DNA of 39,003 nucleotides from JBJFCE01 sp051888775 (GTDB taxonomy: Bacteria; Bacillota; Clostridia; Lachnospirales; Lachnospiraceae). The notes below the pieces were generated by a model. It worked only from the letters and a program-made list of their open reading frames with translations. It was not told the origin of the DNA and searched no databases. Positions within the stretch are counted from its first letter, which is position 1. Each line of letters opens with the position of its first letter. Positions 1-8,169 of this stretch are shown here, one piece after another. Both the position numbers and the translations under genes were made by a program. The stretch is from positions 1 to 39,003 of the forward strand of contig JBJFCE010000074.1 in the NCBI GenBank assembly GCA_051888775.1. The letters are read 5' to 3'.

Positions 1-95
1 CGGTACATAAGGTGCCAAAATACGGCACCTAAGTACCGACGGACTCCCAGTGCCCGCCAATGACAGGTCTGTGGGTACCCGTTCCTTCCTGCTGA
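1..95 (-). repeat. Family A hairpin element, right half (cut by window start)
   Basis: Bases 1-42 match the core of the complete copies at 7093-7269 and 22490-22690: GGTAC, TAAGGTGCC, a short loop, GGCACCTAAGTACC, then GACGGACTC. The strand given is the one on which the core reads CGGTACTTAGG; the transcribed strand is not known. The 3' arm continues with AGTGCCCGCCAATGACAGG and fades near base 95. Its partner arm lies outside the window. It is not complementary to the half element at the other window end, so these are two different copies. Confidence 0.75.
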
Positions 96-179
96 CTGAT
101 TTTTGCGATCTCCTACTATATATTTTTATAATATTATATTTTTCACGATATTATATCTCATATAATATCTTTTGAACCT

Positions 180-208
180 ACTATATAGCATATAGTATGA
201 TATGTCAA
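180..208 (-). promoter_or_regulatory. Minus-strand sigma-A-type promoter with overlapping dyad, reading out of the window
   Basis: On the minus strand, TTGACA (208-203) and TATAGT (185-180) are separated by 17 bp. A 7-bp dyad, ACTATAT-AGC-ATATAGT (180-196), overlaps the -10 and spacer. The string ATATAGTAGG recurs about 65 bp downstream on the minus strand, near 112-121, which suggests a second operator half or copy. The likely target gene lies left of base 1, beyond the family A half element. Regulator identity is unknown. Confidence 0.5.
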
Positions 209-236
209 GCCATAATATAAAAACAGTCTGCCACCA

Positions 237-344
237 AAAAAATGCACCGCTTCGCTGTTAAAAAACACATAAATTTGCGAAAGCCTTAGGAACGTGAGCC
301 GAGCAAATTTATGTGTTTTTTAACAGCGAAGCGGTGCATTTTTT
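237..344. repeat. Family B hairpin element, copy 1 (perfect 42-bp stem)
   Basis: Arms 237-278 and 303-344 are perfectly complementary over 42 bp and enclose a 24-nt loop at 279-302 (GAAAGCCTTAGG then AACGTGAGCCGA). The innermost eight base pairs (AAATTTGC/GCAAATTT) and the loop recur at 12272-12423 with a different outer stem. The outer ends are A-tract and T-tract, so the hairpin could act as a bidirectional terminator after the ZIP gene that ends at 392. Length and loop conservation go beyond what an ordinary terminator needs. Confidence 0.85.
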
Positions 345-391
345 GTCGCGCAGCATCCTTTCATTCCTTGAGCTGCCGCAATCAATATCCT

Positions 392-1147
392 TTATCCTAT
401 CATCGTATCCATCACCAGCATGACAATCAGCCCGATCAACAAGGCATAGGTTGCCATTCTTTCATAACCGTGACTGTGTGTCTCCGGTATCATCTCATCA
501 CTGATCACATAGAGCATCGTACCTCCGGCAAATGCCAACGCAAACGGAAGCAGTGCTTCCGAGATTCCCGCTGCCGCATAACCGATAAAGGTTCCGAGTA
601 CTTCGATCAGTCCGGTCGCAAGCGCAATGATAAAAGTGCGTTTTTTACTGATGCCGCTTAAGATCATCGGTGAGATGATCACCATTCCCTCCGGAATGTT
701 CTGCAAAGCAATTCCAAGCGCTACCGTGATCGCATTGCCGGTATCGCCCGCACCGACACCGATTCCCGCTGCAAGTCCTTCCGGAAGATTATGTATTGCG
801 ATCGCCATCACAAACAGCATCACCTTATTTAGCTGCGCGTTGTTCTTATGCTCCTCCATATCCATTCCCGTCAGGTGATGGAGATGCGGTGTCAGCTTAT
901 CCGCAAAATCCAAAAACAGCGCACCTGCCAGAATACCGACAACAGTTTGCCAGATTCCGTATTTTCCCGCCGCTTCCACGGACGGCAGAATCAATCCCAG
1001 GATTGCCGCCGCAAGCATGATTCCTGCAGCAAATCCCAGAATCGCATCATTCCATTTTTCCTTGATATTCTGAAAGCAGAAGCCGATCAGGGCGCCTATG
1101 ACCGTAGCGCCGCCGATACCAAGTGCCGTAACTGCTACCAATTGCAT
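392..1147 (-). CDS. ZIP-family divalent metal transporter
   Basis: Membrane transporter of the ZIP family (GufA/ZupT-like), expected to import zinc or related divalent cations. It is about 251 residues with roughly eight hydrophobic segments. The two family signatures are present: HNLPEGLAAGIG in the fourth segment and QNIPEGM in the fifth, which supply the metal-binding His, Asn and Glu residues. The start is the ATG at 1147, preceded by AGGAGA. Longer readings from 1273 run into the upstream hexosaminidase gene and have no ribosome site. It is the last gene of a tightly spaced minus-strand unit, 23 bp behind the GH20 gene, followed by a family B hairpin. Metal specificity cannot be read from the sequence. 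Confidence 0.9.
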   Translation of the reverse strand: MQLVAVTALGIGGATVIGALIGFCFQNIKEKWNDAILGFAAGIMLAAAILGLILPSVEAAGKYGIWQTVVGILAGALFLDFADKLTPHLHHLTGMDMEEHKNNAQLNKVMLFVMAIAIHNLPEGLAAGIGVGAGDTGNAITVALGIALQNIPEGMVIISPMILSGISKKRTFIIALATGLIEVLGTFIGYAAAGISEALLPFALAFAGGTMLYVISDEMIPETHSHGYERMATYALLIGLIVMLVMDTMIG

Positions 1148-1170
1148 ATCCTTACTCTCCTGTATCTTTT

Positions 1171-3009
1171 TTACGATATCCGATCCGCATACCAGCATAC
1201 GACTTCGCCGATCCGTGCAAGCTCGCTTTCCCGGGATACGCTTCTCCATAACCGCTGATAATCCCGGTACCACATACGCAGTCTCTCTGCCAGATTTGCA
1301 TCATGCGTAATATTTTCCTGCGTGCCGGATGTCATTTCCTGTTCCTCTACCATATGCCATACACGATTAAAAATTGCCTGTCCCTCCGCAGCCAGTAAAT
1401 ATGCCGCAAACCGTTCTCTCTGACCTTCGGGAAGCTTCGAAAGCAGCCGATAACCCTCCTGTACGGAAGCGTCAAGACGCGTAGCGCGCTCCGGATCCTT
1501 AGCAGGAACAAACTGATCCCAGATACGGTTTTCTTTTTTGCATACCAGCTGTCCCCATGTGACATCCTCTCCCATACTCAACACATTGATACATGTCATG
1601 ACTGCACCGTCCGGATCACCGTATTCGATTGCTGAAATCCGTCTGTCCGTTTCCTCTTTGGAAAGAATACTTCCCTGCCAGGAAAAAGCTGCTCCGTAGA
1701 TCATTCCCGGCACAGAAAAATCGGGGTGATTGATATGTCCGTAATCTCCCCAGTCTGTCACAAGCACGCCTTTTGCATGATAGGTTTCAGCAAATCCGCA
1801 GATCGCGGAAATATTTTCGTAGGCATGATCATACCGGTTGATCAGATGATTCCAGCCGTGTACCCCCGGACAGACATACAGATTCCGGATTCCGGACTCT
1901 GTAAGCCCTTTCAGCTTATCATCCGTTGCATGCGGTTCATAATTCCAGTACAGGCAGATCGTCCCCTCCGGCAGCAGACTGCTCTTTTCCGGGAACTCCT
2001 GCAAAATATCTCCCCAGAACATCGGAGTTTTCCCGCACTCTTTTACGATACCGCACAGCTTTAAGAGAAATTCCATATAGAGCTGTGTCGTTCCGCCTTC
2101 CTTCTCTGCACGCGCCCGGTTTTTTCCTTTCCCAAGATCAAAAGTCTCATCAGAACAGATATTAAATTGATCCGAAGTGAACAATGACGCATATTCCATG
2201 ATCAGTTTTCTGACCAGCTCTTCACTCTCCGGATCAGACACATTCAGCGTATGATGAGCCAGTCTGTCATAAAGAGAAAACGGCTCTTCAGGATCTACTT
2301 CAAGTTCACACAAATGGGAATACTGTTTTGTACGCAGCAGCTCGTATAAGTGCCCAAAGCTGGAAAGCGACGGCACCAGCTCAATCCCACGCTCTGCACA
2401 ATATGCGTCCAGTTCCCGAATATCCGTTTCCGTCAACGGATCCCGATCCGCAAACAGTCCTCCGAATTCCCGGAACAGATAGCTGTGCTCTACATACAGC
2501 TGCAGCTGATTGATCTTATAAAAGGCGCAAAGATCGACAAGCCTCTTAAGACTCTCAAGTGTCGGTACCCGTCCTCTCGTCACATCATGATAAAAACCAC
2601 GTACAGGAATAGACGGTTCATCCATGATCGTCAATGCCGGCAGCACAGTTTTACACTGCCGCACAATCTGCCGTAACGTCTGCGTTGCATACAAAAATCC
2701 GACTTTACTTCCGGCAGTTAATACCGCCTCTTTTTCTGAGATCCGAATCGCATACTGCTCTCCCATATAGGAAGTATCATAATCGTACCGGATCATCGGA
2801 ACTTCCGTACCATTATGTCCGGTAACCTCAAGCAAAAGTCCCGTTCCCTTTTTAATTTCTGCCTGTAACAGTTCCGCATCGAACCGGGTCTGGAGGGAAA
2901 CATCCACTAAAGCATCCCCGACCGGCTGTATCCGGGTCTCACGGCATAACAACAACTCTCCCTCATTATATTCCATACGCTTAGGCTGTGGCAGCAGCAT
3001 AAGTTCCAT
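1171..3009 (-). CDS. GH20 family beta-N-acetylhexosaminidase
   Basis: Predicted glycoside hydrolase of family 20, removing terminal N-acetylhexosamines by substrate-assisted catalysis. It is 612 residues. Residues about 1-130 resemble the GH20b N-terminal domain, ending at LPALTIMDEP. The TIM barrel starts at PVRGFYHDVTRGRVP, and the catalytic Asp-Glu pair is D287-E288 in NICSDETFDLG. A C-terminal helical region of about 130 residues follows the barrel. There is no signal peptide, so it probably acts in the cytoplasm on imported sugars. GGAGG precedes the ATG at 3009. It lies 13 bp behind ktrA in the same unit; no functional tie to potassium uptake is evident. The exact substrate is not determinable. 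Confidence 0.86.
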   Translation of the reverse strand: MELMLLPQPKRMEYNEGELLLCRETRIQPVGDALVDVSLQTRFDAELLQAEIKKGTGLLLEVTGHNGTEVPMIRYDYDTSYMGEQYAIRISEKEAVLTAGSKVGFLYATQTLRQIVRQCKTVLPALTIMDEPSIPVRGFYHDVTRGRVPTLESLKRLVDLCAFYKINQLQLYVEHSYLFREFGGLFADRDPLTETDIRELDAYCAERGIELVPSLSSFGHLYELLRTKQYSHLCELEVDPEEPFSLYDRLAHHTLNVSDPESEELVRKLIMEYASLFTSDQFNICSDETFDLGKGKNRARAEKEGGTTQLYMEFLLKLCGIVKECGKTPMFWGDILQEFPEKSSLLPEGTICLYWNYEPHATDDKLKGLTESGIRNLYVCPGVHGWNHLINRYDHAYENISAICGFAETYHAKGVLVTDWGDYGHINHPDFSVPGMIYGAAFSWQGSILSKEETDRRISAIEYGDPDGAVMTCINVLSMGEDVTWGQLVCKKENRIWDQFVPAKDPERATRLDASVQEGYRLLSKLPEGQRERFAAYLLAAEGQAIFNRVWHMVEEQEMTSGTQENITHDANLAERLRMWYRDYQRLWRSVSRESELARIGEVVCWYADRIS

Positions 3010-3022
3010 ATATCATCCTCCG

Positions 3023-3679
3023 TTACATATCTTCCAACAATTTTCTCATATCCTTTTTATCAATCGTAACAAGCAGCGTGATATCGGAATCAAGCGGCAG
3101 ATCCGGATCCTGATTGACCAGAAGTTCCCCATCCTGACGGACTGCAATGACATTCAGCGCATGCTTTTTACGAAGATCCAGTTCTCTTAAAGAATGTCCG
3201 ACCCATTCCGGCTTCACCTTTAATTCGATCATCTTTACCCTGTCGGAAAGCTCGATAAAATCAAGGAAGTTCCCGGATACCATATTTCTTGCCACACGGA
3301 TACCGGACTCCTTTTCCGGAATAATAACCCGGTCAGCCCCGACCTTTTTCAAAATCTTTTCATGAAGCTCATCCTGTACCTTGACAAGCACATACGGCAC
3401 TCCGGCTTCTTTTGCATAAATGGTTGCCATAATGGCTGCATCCAGATTTGCAGTCATACCGATCACCACACCATCCATATTGGAGATGCCGAGAGAATCC
3501 ATGGCATCGACATCGCGAACATCCGCCTGAACCGCACAGGTCACATAATCCGCCACACGTTTTACTTTTTCTTCATCCATATCAATTGCAAGCACATCCG
3601 CACCGGCACGCATCATCTCCATGACAATGCTCCGTCCGAATTTACCCAGTCCGATCACCGCAAATGATTTTTTTGTCAT
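3023..3679 (-). CDS. ktrA: KtrA/TrkA-type potassium uptake regulatory subunit (RCK)
   Basis: Cytoplasmic gating subunit of a Ktr potassium uptake system. It has 218 residues. The RCK_N Rossmann fold shows GLGKFG at 10-15, and acidic residues (IDMDEEK) end the second strand, as expected for NAD(H)/ATP binding. A C-terminal TrkA_C domain (about 135-218) contains the typical LRELDLRKKHALNVIA stretch. KtrA octamers sit under the KtrB channel and may bind ATP/ADP or cyclic di-AMP in this family; that is family knowledge, not seen here. It directly follows ktrB with 33 bp between them, so both subunits are encoded together. Confidence 0.95.
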   Translation of the reverse strand: MTKKSFAVIGLGKFGRSIVMEMMRAGADVLAIDMDEEKVKRVADYVTCAVQADVRDVDAMDSLGISNMDGVVIGMTANLDAAIMATIYAKEAGVPYVLVKVQDELHEKILKKVGADRVIIPEKESGIRVARNMVSGNFLDFIELSDRVKMIELKVKPEWVGHSLRELDLRKKHALNVIAVRQDGELLVNQDPDLPLDSDITLLVTIDKKDMRKLLEDM

Positions 3680-3712
3680 CTTTAATATCCTGCCTTTCTT
3701 TCTATGAACTGC

Positions 3713-5107
3713 CTATCCGACCGTAACATCCTCCTCCGGATATTTGATCTGATAGCCCCGCTTACTTCCTTTAAAATTAAATGCAATCGCCATGGAGATC
3801 GGACCGATTCTTCCCAGATACATGCAGATAATGATCAGAATCTTACCGATCGTATCCAGCGTCACCGTATAATCTCTGGACAAACCGACTGTTCCCAATG
3901 CACTTGCGGTCTCATAAGCAATATCTAACAGACTTCCTTCCTCAAACACGGACATCAGCATGACCATAACAAACAGAACACTGCTGAATACCAGCACTAC
4001 CGATACCGCTTTCCGTATCGTTTTAAGCGGGATGGTGCGTCGGAAGACCGTCACCTTTTCTTCTCCTTTTACCGTTGCCACTGCTGTAAAAAATACAAGT
4101 GCAAACGTTGAGGTCTTGACACCTCCGGCAGTTCCTACCGGGGAACCTCCGATCAGCATAAGCAAAATCCCGAGCAATGCAGTTGCCCCATACAGTCCTT
4201 TTTGAGAAATTGTAGCAAATCCGGCTGTTCGGAAAGTCACCGACTGAAATAAGGACGCCATAATCTTAGACCCCAAAGATAAAGGTCCCAGTGTCTGCGG
4301 ATTGTGATATTCCAGCGCGAATACAAGAACGGCACCTCCGAAAATCAGAACGAAGGTCGTGCACAGAACAATCTTGGTATGCAGCTTCAGTCTTCTGAAA
4401 AAGAAGCGTCTTGCCACATCTCCTTTCCGGATTTCCCGAATCACCCCCAGAATATCCCACCATACGATAAAACCGATACCACCGCTAACGATCAATGCCA
4501 TTGTCACAAAATTGATCCACGGCTGATCCACATAATCCATCAGAGAATTGTTTCCGAGAACATCCATCCCCGCATTACAAAAGGCAGAAACGGCATTAAA
4601 CACCGAATACCAGATACCCCTTGTCCCGTATTTCGGAATGAATACAAGCATATAACAAAGCGCACCGATTCCTTCCACCAGAACTGTACCTTTTAATACC
4701 TTTTTTAAAAAGCGGACCAACCCCTGAAGCGTATCCAGATTAAAGGCATCCTCTAACAAAAGCCGGTCTTTTAAAGAAACCTTTCTTCCTATCAATACCA
4801 TCACAAATGTGGAAAGTGTGATAATCCCCAGACCGCCGCACTGTATCAGTAACAGGATCACCACCTGCCCGAACATACTCCAATGTGCGTAAGTATCCAC
4901 AACAACCAGTCCCGTCACGCAGACACTGGTTGTTGACGTAAACAATGCATCCAGATAACAGGTCCATCTTCCGTCCGCAGCACAGACCGGAAGACATAAC
5001 AGGATCGATCCCACCAGAATCGTGAGAAGAAATCCAAGTGCTATGATCTGAGCCGTTGAAAGCTCATGCTTTTTCTGTAATAGAATTTCCCGTTTTTCCG
5101 TGTCCAT
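3713..5107 (-). CDS. ktrB: KtrB/TrkH-type potassium channel subunit
   Basis: Membrane pore-forming subunit of the Ktr/Trk potassium uptake system. It is 464 residues with four membrane-pore-membrane repeats. The selectivity-filter Gly of each repeat is visible in TTSVCVTGL, AFCNAGMD, FRTAGFAT and ALGTVGLS. A glycine-rich gating-loop segment, IGGSPVGTAGGVKTSTFA, lies in the third repeat. The N-terminus carries a short cytoplasmic tail of about 20 residues. The start ATG at 5107 has a modest GGTGG upstream. It is 31 bp behind the GH13 gene and upstream of ktrA. Confidence 0.94.
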   Translation of the reverse strand: MDTEKREILLQKKHELSTAQIIALGFLLTILVGSILLCLPVCAADGRWTCYLDALFTSTTSVCVTGLVVVDTYAHWSMFGQVVILLLIQCGGLGIITLSTFVMVLIGRKVSLKDRLLLEDAFNLDTLQGLVRFLKKVLKGTVLVEGIGALCYMLVFIPKYGTRGIWYSVFNAVSAFCNAGMDVLGNNSLMDYVDQPWINFVTMALIVSGGIGFIVWWDILGVIREIRKGDVARRFFFRRLKLHTKIVLCTTFVLIFGGAVLVFALEYHNPQTLGPLSLGSKIMASLFQSVTFRTAGFATISQKGLYGATALLGILLMLIGGSPVGTAGGVKTSTFALVFFTAVATVKGEEKVTVFRRTIPLKTIRKAVSVVLVFSSVLFVMVMLMSVFEEGSLLDIAYETASALGTVGLSRDYTVTLDTIGKILIIICMYLGRIGPISMAIAFNFKGSKRGYQIKYPEEDVTVG

Positions 5108-5138
5108 CTGTTTCTACCACCTTATTCTCCGCTTCCTG

Positions 5139-6449
5139 TCAGCGCTCCATTTTCCAGAAATAAGCGCTGTATGCCGGAAGCTCACTGCCCCCGCCGAAAT
5201 CATGTGTTTCTCCCGAAATCAGATCGACTGCCAGTCCGCAGCCCGCATCAAAATGTGCCGTATATGCATTTTCATCCGCATTGATCGCAACAAGCACACG
5301 CTCGCCGTCTGTTTTGCGTTCAAAAATGCACTGCTTATTGGTCAATACTACAGAACGAAATTCTCCGTAATTTAATGCCCTGCTCTCTTTTTTGGCTTTC
5401 GCCAGTCTGGAAATCCAGTCGGTCAGTTCCGTCCACTGCGGCTTATCAAAGCACGGTCTGAGTGCCGGATCTCCCTGACTCTTGTCCGCCTTTGTGCCCC
5501 ATTCGCTTCCGTAATAAACACACGGAATGCCCGGCATTCCAAACAGCAACGCATAGATTAACGGCAAGTGCTTTTCATTGGATAATATAGAAGCAATCCG
5601 TGTCACATCATGATTATCCACAAAAGATAACAGGTGTTTTCCTCTATATAATGTCCAGTTTTCAGGACCAAACTGCCTGAGCAGGGAATGGTTGATCTCA
5701 AACATATTCATGCTGTTAAAGCTGGAGTACAGTCCTTTATAGCACTCATAATTGGTCGCAGAATGCAGCATCTCGTCATTGACCAATACTTTATAGTCCC
5801 CATGAAGCATCTCTCCCACAAGGAAGAAATCCTCCTTTTTACTGTCACAAAAACTTCTGAGTCTGCGTACAAAATTATGATCCAGACAATATGCCACATC
5901 CAGCCTGATGCCGTCGATTCCAAACTCCCGAATCCACATGTCTACGCTTTCCAACAGATACTGCACTACCTCTTCATTCTGCAGATTCAGTTTCACAAGG
6001 TCATAATTGCCTTCCCAGCCCTCATACCAGAAACCGTCATTATAATTAGAATTTCCGTCAAAGCTTAAATGAAACCAACTGCAATATCTGGAATTCTGTC
6101 TGTGCTCCTGCACATCGCGAAATGCAAAAAATCCTCTTCCCACATGATTAAACACACCGTCGAGTACTACGCGGATACCTGCCTCATGCAGCTTATTTAC
6201 AACCTGCTTAAAATCATCGTTGGTACCAAGACGGACATCTATCTTACGATAATCCCTCGTATTATATCCATGCGTATCAGATTCAAAGATCGGCGAAAAA
6301 TAAATGGCATTGGCACCCAGCTTCTGAATGTGCGGGATCCAGTCGATCATCTTCAGTATCCTGCTCTGTGCATTCCCGTCATTCTCAAAAGGCGCCCCGC
6401 AAAAACCGAGCGGATAAATCTGATAAAAAACACTTTCATATGCCCACAT
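5139..6449 (-). CDS. GH13 alpha-amylase family glycosidase
   Basis: Cytoplasmic alpha-glucan hydrolase of family GH13; the closest match by motif is the cyclomaltodextrinase/neopullulanase/maltogenic amylase group, but without their N-terminal domain. It is 436 residues. Conserved regions are DGVFNHVG (97-104), the nucleophile Asp184 in DGIRLDVA, the acid/base Glu213 in LVGEMLHG, and the transition-state Asp281 in FVDNHD. A short C-terminal beta domain ends at WKMER. There is no signal peptide. AGGAGAG precedes the ATG. It is the first gene of the unit that continues through ktrB, ktrA, GH20 and ZIP. Substrate is probably maltodextrin, by inference. Confidence 0.9.
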   Translation of the reverse strand: MWAYESVFYQIYPLGFCGAPFENDGNAQSRILKMIDWIPHIQKLGANAIYFSPIFESDTHGYNTRDYRKIDVRLGTNDDFKQVVNKLHEAGIRVVLDGVFNHVGRGFFAFRDVQEHRQNSRYCSWFHLSFDGNSNYNDGFWYEGWEGNYDLVKLNLQNEEVVQYLLESVDMWIREFGIDGIRLDVAYCLDHNFVRRLRSFCDSKKEDFFLVGEMLHGDYKVLVNDEMLHSATNYECYKGLYSSFNSMNMFEINHSLLRQFGPENWTLYRGKHLLSFVDNHDVTRIASILSNEKHLPLIYALLFGMPGIPCVYYGSEWGTKADKSQGDPALRPCFDKPQWTELTDWISRLAKAKKESRALNYGEFRSVVLTNKQCIFERKTDGERVLVAINADENAYTAHFDAGCGLAVDLISGETHDFGGGSELPAYSAYFWKMER

Positions 6450-6587
6450 ATCTGTCTCTCCTCTATTGCTGGTTTCTTCATTGCCAGTCTGCTGCCTGCT
6501 GGCACCTGACAGCTGTTCTTATTCTATCACAGAAGTGCTTCGGAAACAATAAAAAGGGGGTAGTTCTTCATAATCATATCGAAACAG

Positions 6588-6795
6588 AACAGCCGGTATC
6601 CGTTCAGCCGGTGAATCGTCTCTGTCCGCATGGATACGGTTTCATCCGGCGGCACGTTCTCACTCCGTGAAAAAGCGCAGCGGACACTAGGCTCGAAAAC
6701 ACCTCGCCAAGTGCCGGCGTTTTTCAAGGACCGCCGGATGAAACCGTATCCATGCGGACAGAGACGATTCACCGGCTGAACGGATACCGGCTGTT
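6588..6795. repeat. Family C hairpin element (perfect 65-bp stem)
   Basis: Arms 6588-6652 and 6731-6795 are perfect reverse complements over 65 bp and enclose a 78-nt core. The core has its own pairing potential: TGAAAAAGCGC near 6668 with GCGTTTTTCA near 6717, and GGCACGTTC-like sequence next to the stem. The layout (arm length, core near 77 nt) matches family A, but the core sequence differs. It lies between the start of the GH13 gene and nfo, so it is not placed as a terminator. A perfect 65-bp palindrome is unusual because such sequences are normally unstable. Confidence 0.85.
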
Positions 6796-7092
6796 GGGTA
6801 GCTTTGATGGTTACTTGCAGCTTTCCATGCAAAGTTATCCACATTTTTCTGACGCGTTTTATGACACATACGACATTTATCTATAAGAAATCCCCAATTT
6901 CCACATAGTTATCCACATTGACTATGCTGTCATATGACACAGACATCTGTATTTTTCTGCAAGTTTCAACATCAATTATGCAATTTTGTTGTCTACATCA
7001 GTCAATACTAGATATTGTGTCCCAAATATGATATACTCCTTTATATATACCAGATCGAGTGAAAACACGTGTTATTAAATAGTGAGTCAAAA
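6796..7092. other. AT-rich non-coding block with two DnaA boxes
   Basis: No credible gene is present in this block. It holds two perfect copies of the DnaA box TTATCCACA (6835-6843 and 6909-6917), both on the plus strand and 74 bp apart. Repeated ATGACACA-type strings lie near 6861 and 6934. A TATACT at 7032-7037 could be a -10, but I see no good -35 at the right distance, so I do not call a promoter. The 6450-6587 stretch before the family C hairpin shows nothing I can name. Confidence 0.5.
6835..6917 (+). promoter_or_regulatory. Pair of consensus DnaA boxes
   Basis: TTATCCACA occurs at 6835-6843 and again at 6909-6917 in the same orientation. Both are exact matches to the bacterial DnaA box. 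They could serve DnaA titration or regulation of the downstream nfo gene. No dnaA, dnaN or DnaA-trio-like array is nearby, so an origin is unlikely. Confidence 0.55.
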
Positions 7093-7269
7093 GACGCTGT
7101 CTGCAAAGCGAAACCGCTGCCGGTACACTGTCGGTAGCAGGCACTGTGAGTCCGTCGGTACTTAGGTGCCGTATTTGGGCACCTTATGTACCGCTACGGA
7201 CGAAGTGTAGCGAAAGCGGGCCTGCCACCGACAGTGTACCGGCAGCGGTTCCGCTTCGCAGACAGAGTC
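7093..7269 (+). repeat. Family A hairpin element, complete copy (50-bp stem)
   Basis: Arms 7093-7142 and 7220-7269 pair over 50 bp with four mismatches, three of them transitions. The 77-nt core (7143-7219) contains helix P2 GTCCGT/ACGGAC, helix P3 CGGTAC/GTACCG, a TTA/TTAT internal loop, helix P4 GGTGCC/GGCACC, then GAAGTGTAGCGAAAGCG with a GC-GAAA-GC tetraloop-like motif. It ends 39 nt before the nfo start codon and reads in the same direction on the strand given, so it would lie in the nfo leader. Core orientation, not proven transcription, sets the strand. Confidence 0.85.
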
Positions 7270-7308
7270 TCACCCCCCAACATTATAAAAGAAGGAAAGG
7301 AATACTTT

Positions 7309-8169
7309 ATGATACGATTAGGTTCCCATGTCGGCATGAGCGGGAAAGAAATGTTTCTCGGCTCTGCCAAAGAAGCCGTCTCTTACGGCGCCAATACACT
7401 CATGCTCTATACCGGAGCTCCACAGAACACAAAACGTAAGGAACTCTCTGAATGTCAGCTGGATGCCGGATGGGCATATTTAAAGGAGCACGGAATCGAT
7501 CAGATCGTCATCCATGCTCCCTATATTATCAATCTTGCCAATACCGTAAAACCGGAAGTATTTGAGCTTGCCGTTGAATTTCTGACGCTGGAGTTCAAAC
7601 GCTGTGCTGCCTTTGGCAGTCAGATTCTGATCCTGCATCCCGGTGCCCACGTCGGTGCCGGTACGGATACCGGAATCTCTCAGATTGTAAAAGGCTTAAA
7701 CGAAGTACTTGCTGCCGTTCCGGACGGCTATATTGCATTAGAAACCATGGCAGGAAAAGGCTCCGAGATCGGTGCATCCTTTGAAGATCTCGCCCGGATC
7801 TATGACGGCGTGCATTCCTGCGACAGACTCCGTGTCTGCTTTGATACCTGTCATGTCCATGATTCCGGCTATGATATCATTCATGATTTTGACGGTGTCA
7901 TGGAGCGCTTTGAGCATTTGATCGGCAAGGATCAGATTGCCGTCTTTCATATCAATGACAGTAAGAATCCCTGTGGCGCCAGAAAAGACCGCCATGCCAA
8001 TATCGGCGATGGCTATATCGGTTATGATACGCTTCACCGGATCGTGCATCATCCGGATTTTCTGTCTGTTCCAAAGATTCTGGAGACACCGTACCGACCG
8101 TCACCGGACAACCCAAAGATCACTGTTGCACCTTACAAAGAAGAAATTGAGTGGCTATTACAATCATAG
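7309..8169 (+). CDS. nfo: Endonuclease IV (AP endonuclease)
   Basis: DNA base-excision repair enzyme that cleaves 5' to abasic sites and trims blocked 3' ends using three zinc ions. It is 286 residues, the normal family length. All expected metal ligands are visible: H69, H110 (ILHPGAH), E145 (ALETMAGKG), D179 and H182 (CFDTCHVHDSG), H214 (FHIND), D227 and H229 (DRHANIGDG) and E259 (LETPYRP). The start is the ATG at 7309 after AAGGAAAGG. Readings from 7186 would translate through the family A hairpin and are rejected. The gene converges with the helicase; their 3' ends overlap by 6 bp (8164-8169), so no terminator fits between them. Confidence 0.95.
   Translation: MIRLGSHVGMSGKEMFLGSAKEAVSYGANTLMLYTGAPQNTKRKELSECQLDAGWAYLKEHGIDQIVIHAPYIINLANTVKPEVFELAVEFLTLEFKRCAAFGSQILILHPGAHVGAGTDTGISQIVKGLNEVLAAVPDGYIALETMAGKGSEIGASFEDLARIYDGVHSCDRLRVCFDTCHVHDSGYDIIHDFDGVMERFEHLIGKDQIAVFHINDSKNPCGARKDRHANIGDGYIGYDTLHRIVHHPDFLSVPKILETPYRPSPDNPKITVAPYKEEIEWLLQS

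Noticed and set aside
6835..6917. Chromosomal replication origin at the DnaA boxes
   Set aside because: Only two boxes, with no dnaA, dnaN, rpmH or gyrase genes and no dense AT-rich unwinding region typical of clostridial oriC.
7186..7308. Upstream extension of nfo through the family A hairpin
   Set aside because: The endonuclease IV family starts at MIRLGSHVG, and AAGGAAAGG precedes ATG 7309. The extension is translated hairpin sequence with no homology.
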